A DNA stretch of 64,000 bases from Ga0077555 sp041397775. Lineage in GTDB: Bacteria > Pseudomonadota > Alphaproteobacteria > Rhizobiales > Hyphomicrobiaceae. Shown piece by piece: positions 26,146 to 33,365 of this stretch (the stretch's first letter is position 1; each line of letters opens with the position of its first letter). The stretch lies in contig JAWKWB010000006.1 of the NCBI GenBank assembly GCA_041397775.1, positions 1-64,000 of the forward strand, written 5' to 3'. Both the position numbers and the translations under genes were made by a program. The notes under the pieces are model-generated. The model was not told the origin of the DNA and did no database searches. It saw only the letters and a program-made list of their open reading frames with translations.

Positions 26146-27168
26146 TCAGCCGCTGGTCAGGCTCATATGACGTTGCACGGCCGGCTTGCGGGTCCGGCGG
26201 TCGATGATGAAATCGTGCCCTTTCGGCTTGCGGCCGATGGCCTCGTCGATGGCGGCATACAGTGCCGTGTCGTCGCTGCTCGTGCGCAAGGGCGTGCGCA
26301 GGTCGGCCGCGTCGTCCTGGCCCAGGCACATATAGAGCGTGCCCGTGCAGGTGAGCCGGACGCGGTTGCAGCTTTCGCAGAAGTTGTGCGTCATCGGCGT
26401 GATGAAGCCGAGCCGCCCCCCCGTCTCCTTCACCGCGGCGTAGCGGGCCGGTCCGCCCGTGCGGTAGGGGATATCCTCGAGCGTGAACCGTTCCATGAGG
26501 CGCGCGCGCACGATCGACAAGGGCAGATACTGTTCCGTGCGATCCCCATCGATATCGCCGAGCGGCATCGTCTCGATGAGCGTCAGGTCATAGCCGCGCC
26601 CATGCGAGAAGCGCAGCAGGTCCTCGATCTCGTCCTCGTTGACGCCCTTGAGCGCAACGGCATTGATCTTGACGGCGAGGCCCGCCTTGTCGGCGGCCTC
26701 GAGGCCGGCCATCACGCCGGACAGCTCGCCCCAGCGCGTGATGGCCTTGAAACGGTCGGCCTTCAGCGTATCGAGCGAGACATTGATGCGCTTCACGCCC
26801 AGCGCCTTCAACTCTGCCGCGTACTTGGGCAACTGGCTGCCGTTGGTGGTGAGCGTCAACTCCTCCAGCGCACCACTGTCGAGGTGGCGCGAGAGCGCCT
26901 TGAACAGCCACATGATATTCTTGCGCACCAGAGGCTCGCCGCCTGTGATGCGCAGCTTCTCGACACCGCGCGCAACGAATGCAGAGCAGAGGCGGTCCAA
27001 CTCCTCCAGCGTGAGAAGGTCACGCTTGGGGAGGAACGTCATATGCTCGCTCATGCAATATACGCAGCGGAAATCGCACCGGTCCGTCACCGAGACACGG
27101 AGATAGCTGACGTGCCGGCCGAACGGGTCGATCAATGGCGTCGTTTGAGACATCGTCTCGGCATCCAT
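26146..27168 (-). CDS. moaA: GTP 3',8-cyclase (radical SAM)
   Basis: 340 residues from ATG 27168 (GAAAGAA upstream; a second ATG at 27153 is possible). First step of molybdopterin synthesis. The SAM cluster motif is CDFRCVYC, the SAM motif ITGGEPLVR, and the C-terminal cluster CESCNRVRLTCTGTLYMC. MoaA normally ends in Gly-Gly, which reaches into the active site; here the end reads SLTSG, with Ser in the penultimate place. moeA lies at 38284. Head of the DMT-aldolase run. Confidence 0.95.
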   Translation of the reverse strand: MDAETMSQTTPLIDPFGRHVSYLRVSVTDRCDFRCVYCMSEHMTFLPKRDLLTLEELDRLCSAFVARGVEKLRITGGEPLVRKNIMWLFKALSRHLDSGALEELTLTTNGSQLPKYAAELKALGVKRINVSLDTLKADRFKAITRWGELSGVMAGLEAADKAGLAVKINAVALKGVNEDEIEDLLRFSHGRGYDLTLIETMPLGDIDGDRTEQYLPLSIVRARLMERFTLEDIPYRTGGPARYAAVKETGGRLGFITPMTHNFCESCNRVRLTCTGTLYMCLGQDDAADLRTPLRTSSDDTALYAAIDEAIGRKPKGHDFIIDRRTRKPAVQRHMSLTSG

Positions 27169-27333
27169 TTCTTTCGCAACCGGCGACCCGCACCAACACG
27201 GCGAGGGTCGCCACACCTGCTTCGTGCCTTTCAATATAGCAGGGGAGCGCGCGGAACCATCCCCCTCGCACCGGAAAATTCGACTTGTCATGTCGGAATT
27301 GCGCTTCTCCCATGCGGGAAGCACCGCAAAATG

Positions 27334-27369
27334 GATGCGCGCCCGGCGGAGGGCCACCGGGCGCGCATC
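27334..27369 (-). terminator. Rho-independent terminator
   Basis: Perfect 13-base arms GATGCGCGCCCGG and CCGGGCGCGCATC around a 10-base loop; on the minus strand the stem is followed by CATTTTG. It lies 28 bases after the stop of the small repeat protein gene and isolates it from moaA. Confidence 0.72.
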
Positions 27370-27396
27370 GTGATCGTGAACAGCTGTCCGTGTCGG

Positions 27397-27645
27397 TTAC
27401 GGCTTCAGCGTCTCGCCGGAGCCCGCCGAGCGGGGTGCACTCTCCTGCAGATCGTCGAAGTAGCTGCGGGGGGCCGACTCCTGCAGGTCGACGAAGGGCG
27501 AGCGCGGCGCGGACTCGTTCAAGTCGGTCCAAATGCTGTGCGGGGCCGACTCGCCGAGGTCCGTGAACACGGTGTCGATCGGGCGCGCGTTGGCGGCACC
27601 GGCGGCAAGACCCAGGGCGAGCAGAGTTGCGGCGATGGTCTTCAT
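27397..27645 (-). CDS. Small secreted protein with four DLxESAPRS repeats
   Basis: 82 residues. Signal peptide MKTIAATLLALGLAAGAANA, then four consecutive 12-residue units: FTDLGESAPHSI, WTDLNESAPRSP, FVDLQESAPRSY, FDDLQESAPRSA, ending GSGETLKP. Each unit is D-L-x-E-S-A-P-R-S with an aromatic lead. ATG 27645 has AAGGAGACC upstream. A strong terminator follows. I do not recognise a named family; the repetition suggests a binding or surface role. High confidence that it is a gene, none on function. Confidence 0.75.
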   Translation of the reverse strand: MKTIAATLLALGLAAGAANARPIDTVFTDLGESAPHSIWTDLNESAPRSPFVDLQESAPRSYFDDLQESAPRSAGSGETLKP

Positions 27646-27907
27646 TGCATGGTCTCCTTGATCATCGTTCTTGCTGGGCCCCTTGCGGACCCTGACTTGG
27701 CAGCGGCCGGTTCCGGCTCACTGAGCGTGAAATGGGCGACCCAACCGGAATTGGAAGCGCCCCTGACATTCCTGTGAAAACTGGTGACAAGCGGTGAGAA
27801 CGGCGTGATGGCGCAAGGAGGGATGGCACGAACCGCGCCGTCGGATATGGTGCGCGCCGCAATTCACCGCTCAACCCGATCAACAGAGCACAGGACGCGC
27901 CCGACCG

Positions 27908-28477
27908 ATGACCAGCAAGACCCCTCGCATGCCGATGATCCCCGACGACAAGCTCAGCGACGAGCAACGCAAGGTGGTGGCCGATATCGTCGCTGGACCG
28001 CGCGGGCATCTGGTCGGCCCCTTCATTCCGCTGCTGCGCAGCCCGGACTTCATGAGCCGCCTGCAGAAGACGGGCGAGTACCTGCGCTATTACAGTGCCT
28101 TCGAGCCGCGGCTGTCGGAGATGGCGATCCTGATCACGGCACGGCTGTGGTCACAGAACTTCGAGTGGCATGCACACAGCGCCATCGCCGAGAAGGCGGG
28201 CCTGGCCAAGCACATCATCGCGGCGATCGCCGATGGCCGCCGTCCCGACACCATGGCCGCCGACGAGGCCGTAATCTACGATTTCCTGGACGAGCTGATC
28301 CGGCTGCGCACGGTGACGGAGGCGACCTACGCGCGCACGAAGGACGCCTTCGGCGAGCGTGGCGTGATCGATCTCGTGGGCATCCACGGCTACTACAGCC
28401 TGCTGGCCATGATCCTCAACGTCAGCCACGCCCCCATCCCCGATGGCGCGAAGCCGGGCCTCGCCCCGCTGCCATGA
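27908..28477 (+). CDS. Carboxymuconolactone decarboxylase (CMD/AhpD) family protein
   Basis: 189 residues, all helical by composition. PMIPDDKLSDEQRKVVADI at the start, GPFIPLLRSPDFMSRL, SEMAILITARLWSQNFEWHA around residue 75-95, then GLAKHIIAAIADGR. The CxxC of AhpD peroxidases is missing and FEWHAH takes that place, as in the gamma-carboxymuconolactone decarboxylase branch. Role: likely a lactone decarboxylase or related enzyme; no partner genes are adjacent. Confidence 0.88.
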   Translation: MTSKTPRMPMIPDDKLSDEQRKVVADIVAGPRGHLVGPFIPLLRSPDFMSRLQKTGEYLRYYSAFEPRLSEMAILITARLWSQNFEWHAHSAIAEKAGLAKHIIAAIADGRRPDTMAADEAVIYDFLDELIRLRTVTEATYARTKDAFGERGVIDLVGIHGYYSLLAMILNVSHAPIPDGAKPGLAPLP

Positions 28478-28543
28478 AACAGTACGGGCGGCGGTGCCAT
28501 CGCGACACCACCGCCCGCTCCCCGCCCGCGCATCGGGCGCGGG

Positions 28544-29548
28544 TCATTGCTTGATGCCGGCCTTGTCGATCACGGGCTGCCACTTCTTGCGATCGGTGGC
28601 GGCCTGCGCGGCAAGCTCGGCGCCCGACGACGGCGCCACGATCATGCCGAGCTTAGCCATTTTGCCGGCAACGGAGGCGTCGGCCAGGGCAGCGGTCAGC
28701 GCCTTGTGCAGCGTCGCCACGACATCCGGCTTCATAGCGGCGGGGCCGAAGAGACCGATCCAGCCATTGCTCGACACCGAGGGATAGCCGAGCTCTGCGA
28801 ACGTGGGCGTTTCGGGCAACTGCGCGGAGCGCTTGGAGCCCGTCACCGCCACGATGTGCATCTTGCCGGCGCGGTGCTGCTCGATGAAGTCGGTGATGCT
28901 GGCCCAGCCCATGGCCAGTTCGCCCTGGTTGAGGGCGGCCACGATCGGGGAGCCGCCGCGATAGGGAACCGCGGTGAGCTTGATGCCGGCGGCCGTTCCA
29001 AGCTCGAAACCGTAGAGATGGGGCAGGCTGCCGCTACCGGGATTTCCCGAACTCGCCTTGTCCGGATTGGCCTTCAGCCACGCGAGAAGCGCCTTGAAAT
29101 CCTTGGCGCCGGTCTGCTTGCCCGTGGTCAAGGCGATCTGGAAGTCGGCGACGCGCCCGATGGGCGTGAAATCCTTGACCGGATCGTAGGGCAGATCCTT
29201 GTAGATCGAGGGGGCAACCGACATGTGCGAGATGTTGGCCAGGACGAGCGTCGTCCCGTCGGCCGGTGCGGTCTTGGCGGCGGCCACGGCGATGCGTCCG
29301 CCGGCACCCGTCTTGTTCTCGACGACCACAGGGGTGCCCAGCGTGTCCTTCATCTTGTCGGCGACGAAGCGCGCGAGCAGGTCGGACTGGCCGCCCGCTG
29401 CAAACCCTACGAGAATTTTCACCGGTCCGGGCAGCTTGGCCTGTTGTGCCCATGCCTGTGGCGCAGCCATCAATCCGGCCAGCGACATGCCGAGCACCCC
29501 GGCCGCCAGAGCCCGCCTCGAAATACCTGCGCGTCGACAAGAAACCAT
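28544..29548 (-). CDS. Tripartite tricarboxylate transporter substrate-binding protein (Bug/TctC)
   Basis: 334 residues from ATG 29548 with GGAGGGGCGAGG upstream. Signal peptide with ISRRALAAGVLGM and cleavage after AWA. The mature protein has ILVGFAAGGQSDLLARFVAD and VVENKTGAGGRIA, the standard Bug start, then GWIGLFGPAAMKPDVV. Such proteins bind carboxylates in the periplasm for TctAB. No tctA/tctB gene is near, so it is an orphan receptor, common in this family. Confidence 0.93.
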   Translation of the reverse strand: MVSCRRAGISRRALAAGVLGMSLAGLMAAPQAWAQQAKLPGPVKILVGFAAGGQSDLLARFVADKMKDTLGTPVVVENKTGAGGRIAVAAAKTAPADGTTLVLANISHMSVAPSIYKDLPYDPVKDFTPIGRVADFQIALTTGKQTGAKDFKALLAWLKANPDKASSGNPGSGSLPHLYGFELGTAAGIKLTAVPYRGGSPIVAALNQGELAMGWASITDFIEQHRAGKMHIVAVTGSKRSAQLPETPTFAELGYPSVSSNGWIGLFGPAAMKPDVVATLHKALTAALADASVAGKMAKLGMIVAPSSGAELAAQAATDRKKWQPVIDKAGIKQ

Positions 29549-29792
29549 CCTCGCCCCTCCTCCTGAAATAGCTCGTCGTGCCGAGCCGCTTTTCGTCCGT
29601 GGTGCTCGCAAGCCCACAGCGTAGTCTTTTTAGCGCCGGGAACGACCGCGGCAAGAAATCTATGGGAACAAATTCCTTCAAGGTGAAGGTCGGCGTCCAC
29701 TGATCACGTCGCCGCACCGACCTTGCCAGCTCCGCGTGCCGCGTGCACTTTGTGCACCAACATGTTGCACCTGTTCCCGGAAGGAAGCCGCC

Positions 29793-30677
29793 ATGCCCGC
29801 ATCGGCTCAATTCAAGTACCCCGAGGCAATCGTTTCGACGCAGTGGCTGGCCGACAATGCCGCCCTGCCGAACCTGCGCGTGTTCGACTGCACCACATAC
29901 CTGCTGTACGAGGAGGGCACCGGGCGGCCCTACCGTGTGGAGAGCGGACGCGGGGACTACGACAAGGCGCACATTCCCGGCTCGGCCTTCCTCGATCTGC
30001 AGGGCGAGTTGTCGGATACCAGCAGCAAGTTCAACTTCACGATGCCATCCCCGGACGAACTGGCACGGCTTGCCGCGGCCAAGGGCATCGGGGCGGACAC
30101 GCGCGTCGTTCTCTATTCCCGCAAGAACATGCAGTGGGCGACGCGGGTGTGGTGGATGCTGCGCGCCATCGGCTTCGACAATGCGGCCCTTCTCGATGGC
30201 GGCTTCGACAAATGGATGCTCGAAGGCCGCCCCGTCACCGCCGAGGCGACGACCTATCCCGCGGCATCGCTGACGGCGAAGCCGCGCGCCGGCCTGTTCG
30301 TGGGCCGGGACGAGATGATGGCGGCCATCGGCGATGCCGGCGCCTGCTCGATCAACGCGCTGGCCCCCGACCTGCACAGCGGCGCCAATCCGCGCTACGG
30401 CCGCCCGGGGCGCATTCCCGGCAGCGTCAACGTGCCGGCACTTTCGCTGCAGGACCCCAAGACGCTGGCCCTGCTGCCGGCGGAGCGGATCGCCCAGACG
30501 TTCGCGGGGGCAGGCGCCGACACGTCGAAGCGCATCCTGATCTATTGCGGCGGCGGCATTGCCGCGACCCTCGACGCTTTTGCCCTGCATCAGCTCGGCT
30601 ACGAGAACATCGCCGTCTACGACAATTCCATGAGCGAGTGGGCCAAGGACGCCTCGCTGCCCATCGAGCGCGATTAG
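29793..30677 (+). CDS. sseA: 3-mercaptopyruvate/thiosulfate sulfurtransferase
   Basis: 294 residues, two rhodanese domains (about 10-145 and 165-290). The catalytic loop is YCGGGIAAT with Cys252; a Gly-rich CGxGxxA loop points to 3-mercaptopyruvate as donor, while thiosulfate enzymes have CRxGx. GDYDKAHIPGSAFLDLQ and GRPGRIPGSVNVPA are the linker motifs of the two domains. ATG 29793 has AAGGAAG upstream. The TAG stop is the first three bases of hairpin element H1. Confidence 0.93.
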   Translation: MPASAQFKYPEAIVSTQWLADNAALPNLRVFDCTTYLLYEEGTGRPYRVESGRGDYDKAHIPGSAFLDLQGELSDTSSKFNFTMPSPDELARLAAAKGIGADTRVVLYSRKNMQWATRVWWMLRAIGFDNAALLDGGFDKWMLEGRPVTAEATTYPAASLTAKPRAGLFVGRDEMMAAIGDAGACSINALAPDLHSGANPRYGRPGRIPGSVNVPALSLQDPKTLALLPAERIAQTFAGAGADTSKRILIYCGGGIAATLDAFALHQLGYENIAVYDNSMSEWAKDASLPIERD

Positions 30678-30750
30678 TGTGGCGGATTGGACGTCCGTTC
30701 CATGTCTGCCGCTTGCCCTGAGAGCGGACGTCCAATCGTAACGCCACATT
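30674..30750. repeat. Hairpin element H1, about 77 bp
   Basis: Outer arms TGTGGCG/CGCCACA, inner arms GATTGGACGTCCG (30685-30697) and CGGACGTCCAATC (30725-30737), a 27-base loop and a four-base bulge GTAA on the 3' side. Same geometry as H2, H3 and H4 but different stem sequences. The left end TTAGTGT contains the stop codon of sseA. Confidence 0.85.
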
Positions 30751-30822
30751 CTCCGGTATCCCGGAAATTGCGTCCTATCCTCCGCTCACCCGGCTCCCTA
30801 GGGGCCGTGCCAATCCGCTTCG

Positions 30823-30983
30823 CCGGTTTCCCGGAAGGCGCGCGCAGCGCGGCTGTCAGGGATCTTTCGCGGTTCGGTTTGCGACGGACGCTGCGGCGCG
30901 GCGCTCCGAGAGCACCGGGAAAGACCCCGGCTCGGGCAGCGACCGGGCTTCTGCCCGCCCGCTTGGCCGGGGAACCGGAGGGG
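30823..30983 (+). repeat. Dispersed composite repeat (modules B+A), copy 1
   Basis: Module B (from GTTTCCCGGAAGGCGCGC) is followed by module A (GGGAAAGACCCCGG to CTTGGCCGGGGAACCGGAGG, 30917-30983). The same 160-base composite is present inverted at 57602-57761, with blocks GCTCCGAGAGC and TTTCGCGG also shared. Module B contains the self-complementary GCGCGGCT/GGCGCGCGC stems typical of REP-like DNA. Confidence 0.8.
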
Positions 30984-31040
30984 AAGGGAAACGCGGAAGC
31001 GCGTTGGCAACGCGGAGCGGACCATGTGCGACGCGCCTCC

Positions 31041-31113
31041 CCCCGGTTTCCCGGAAGCCGCGCGTGGCGCGGCTGTCCGGACCTTTCGCGGTCCAGCACG
31101 CGACGGGCCTGGC
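31041..31113 (+). repeat. Dispersed repeat module B, copy 2
   Basis: CCCCGGTTTCCCGGAAGCCG, then CGCGGCTGTCCGGACCTTTCG and GCGACGGGCCTGGCA: the B module without A. It ends five bases before the inverted-repeat element at 31119. Other copies at 30823, 57481 and 57670-57761. Confidence 0.72.
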
Positions 31114-31118
31114 AGAAA

Positions 31119-31276
31119 GTAGGTTGGGTTAGCGCGGCCGGATGAACGAACATTGCTCCGCGCGCAGACCCGCGCGTGACCCAACAGCCAAGCCCCGAGA
31201 ATATTCGTTGGGTTACGCGCGGCGCGACGCTCTCGACCTGCCTTGAAACAGCATTGACCGCGCTAACCCAACCTAC
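31119..31276. mobile_element. 158-bp MITE-like element with 19-bp terminal inverted repeats
   Basis: The ends are perfect inverted repeats, GTAGGTTGGGTTAGCGCGG and CCGCGCTAACCCAACCTAC. Inside is a sub-terminal GTTGGGTTACGCGCGGCGCG block, so the TTGGGTTA motif appears again. No reading frame. The GTAGGTTGGGTTA end is, as I recall, a widespread bacterial intergenic repeat. Mobilisation in trans is inferred. Confidence 0.75.
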
Positions 31277-31532
31277 GGCTCGAACATTTCCGTCGCTCCG
31301 CACACGCGCCGTTCTCCCGGAAGGTGTGCGGCGCGCTGTTGCAGCGCCATGCCCAATGGCACCGGGGGCACGATCTTGCGGTCGGGACACGCGTGTGGCC
31401 GCTTCGGCGCCGAGGGATGGATCGACCGGCCCGCGGCCGCCGCACCATGACGGGAGCGGCCGACACGGCATCGTTGCGTGCCAGTCGCCATCTCGTCGCG
31501 TTATGGGCGCACTCTTGTGGTGCCTGCCGCCG

Positions 31533-31552
31533 CCGGTCGTGATAACGACCGG
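31533..31552. promoter_or_regulatory. Perfect hairpin/palindrome 37 bases before pyk
   Basis: CCGGTCGT-GATA-ACGACCGG, eight-base arms and a four-base loop, extendable by GCC/GGGC. It lies in the probable pyk leader. It could be an operator or an RNA hairpin; no regulator is near. Confidence 0.4.
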
Positions 31553-31588
31553 GCACAAGGATACGCCCAGCAACAAGAGACCAGACCT

Positions 31589-33001
31589 ATGCGCCGTCAT
31601 CGCAAGGCTAAAATCGTCGCCACCCTTGGCCCCGCGAGCTCCGATGCCGCGATGATCCGCCGGCTGTTCGATGCCGGGGCCGACGTCTTCCGCCTCAATT
31701 TCAGCCACGGGACGCGCGACGACCACAAGCGGCGGCTCGACGCCATCCGGGCGATCGAGAGGGAGACGGGGCGGCCGATCGGCATTCTGCAGGATCTGCA
31801 GGGCCCCAAGATCCGCATCGGCACGCTGAAGGACGGCCCGGTGATGCTGGAGACGGGCCGCACCATCGACCTGCGCCTTGCAGCAGGGCCGGGCGATGCC
31901 GAAAGCGTGCAGCTTCCCCACCCGGAAGTCTTCGAGAACATGATGCCGGGCCACCGCATCATGATCGACGACGGCAAGCTGCAGCTCGAGGCCAAGTCCT
32001 GCGAGCGCGACCGGATCGTGGCGCGCATCGTCGTCGGCGGCATGCTCAGTGACCGCAAGGGCGTCAATCTGCCCCAGACGGACCTGACGATCTCGCCGCT
32101 CACGGATAAGGACCGGGGCGACCTCGAGTTCGGCCTCGGCATGGGTGTCGATTGGGTGGCCCTGTCGTTCGTGCAGCGCCCCTCCGACGTGATCGAGGCG
32201 CAGGGCCTGATCAAGGGTCGCGCCGGCATCATGGCGAAGATCGAGAAGCCGGCCGCGCTGCAGCGCATCGAGGACATCATCGCTCTGGTCGACGCCGTCA
32301 TGGTGGCGCGCGGCGATCTCGGCGTCGAAATCCCGCCCGAGGACGTGCCGGGTCGCCAGAAGGAGCTCGTGCGCTTGTGCCGGCATGCGGGCAAACCCGT
32401 GATCATCGCAACGCAGATGCTGGAATCCATGATCAAGTCGCCGTCGCCGACGCGGGCAGAGGCCTCCGATGTCGCGACCGCCATCTACGACAGCGCCGAT
32501 GCGGTCATGCTTTCAGCGGAATCGGCTTCCGGCGACTGGCCCGTGGAGGCGGTCGCCATGATGGACCGCATCATTTCCCACACCGAGGAGCACAAGCTCT
32601 ACCGGTCGATCATCGAGGCCTTGCAGCCGTCGCCCGAGCACACGACGGCGCACGCCATCGCGGCCGCTGCCGCCGACGTCGCCGATGCGATCGGGGCTGC
32701 CGGCATCGTCGCATATACGGCGAGCGGCACGTCCGCGTTGCGCGCGGCCCGAAAGCGGCCGCAGGTGCCCATCATGAGCCTGTCGCCGACGATCGAGATC
32801 GCGCGCCGCCTGTCGCTCCTGTGGGGCACGCACAACGTGCACACGGACGAGATCAACACCTATGACGAGATGGTCGATCACGCCAAGACCATCGCCGTGG
32901 AGCAAGGCTTCGCCGCCGCAGGGGACCGTGTCGTGATCGTGGCCGGCATCCCCTTCGGGCGGCAGGGCTCGACCAACAACATCCGGGTCGTGCGCCTGTA
33001 A
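31589..33001 (+). CDS. pyk: Pyruvate kinase
   Basis: 470 residues. Converts phosphoenolpyruvate and ADP to pyruvate and ATP. The sequence opens KIVATLGPASSD; FRLNFSHGTRDDH gives the substrate Arg-Asn-Ser set; QDLQGPKIRIG and AKIEKPAALQRIEDI carry the catalytic Lys and metal Glu; VARGDLGVEIP and IATQMLESMI follow. The C-terminal regulatory domain ends GSTNNIRVVRL. ATG 31589 chosen because the family starts there. Preceded by 900 bases of repeats and by the palindrome at 31533. Confidence 0.97.
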   Translation: MRRHRKAKIVATLGPASSDAAMIRRLFDAGADVFRLNFSHGTRDDHKRRLDAIRAIERETGRPIGILQDLQGPKIRIGTLKDGPVMLETGRTIDLRLAAGPGDAESVQLPHPEVFENMMPGHRIMIDDGKLQLEAKSCERDRIVARIVVGGMLSDRKGVNLPQTDLTISPLTDKDRGDLEFGLGMGVDWVALSFVQRPSDVIEAQGLIKGRAGIMAKIEKPAALQRIEDIIALVDAVMVARGDLGVEIPPEDVPGRQKELVRLCRHAGKPVIIATQMLESMIKSPSPTRAEASDVATAIYDSADAVMLSAESASGDWPVEAVAMMDRIISHTEEHKLYRSIIEALQPSPEHTTAHAIAAAAADVADAIGAAGIVAYTASGTSALRAARKRPQVPIMSLSPTIEIARRLSLLWGTHNVHTDEINTYDEMVDHAKTIAVEQGFAAAGDRVVIVAGIPFGRQGSTNNIRVVRL

Positions 33002-33047
33002 GCCGCTTTCGGAGGCACGCCGCCAACAACTGTGGCAACGATATGAC

Positions 33048-33209
33048 ATGGCGGATGAATTTGCTTTCCTCCGAAAGCAGATCATTCTTGCCATTCAGCG
33101 TGATTTGGCACGCTCATCGTCCTTGGTTTCGCCACGCGTGTGGCTTGGAAAGACCGTGCGCCTTTACTATAGTGCGGCTCGCTGGCGCGATGCCCGACGG
33201 GGGCTTTGA
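33048..33209 (+). CDS. Possible small protein, 53 residues
   Basis: An open frame from ATG 33048 to TGA 33207 reads MADEFAFLRKQIILAIQRDL and ends YYSAARWRDARRGL: an amphipathic, Arg-rich short protein. Third codon positions are less G+C-rich than in neighbouring genes and the ribosome site is weak. The promoter predicted at 33145-33173 lies inside it, so only one of the two readings may be right. No family recognised. Confidence 0.3.
   Translation: MADEFAFLRKQIILAIQRDLARSSSLVSPRVWLGKTVRLYYSAARWRDARRGL
33145..33173 (+). promoter_or_regulatory. Probable sigma-70 promoter of the OmpA-family gene
   Basis: TTGGAA (33145-33150), a 17-base spacer, TATAGT (33168-33173). About 190 bases upstream of the start at 33366. 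The spacing is ideal and the -10 strong in a G+C-rich setting. Confidence 0.45.
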
Positions 33210-33365
33210 GCCGGGGGCGGTCGATTTGCAGGCGTCGGATCCGGGTTCGCGCGGGATGCGGGCGCCTGCGGCGCGGTTGCATATGCGGAACATGGCGTCA
33301 TCGTAAGGTTGGGCGCCGGAAGCCGATGTCGCGTGTCGTCGTGTGTGGGTACGGAGAACCGGATT

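Noticed and set aside
28544..29548. Search for tctA/tctB partners
   Set aside because: Neighbouring genes are a CMD-family protein and a sulfurtransferase; the binding protein is an orphan, so no complete transporter was annotated.
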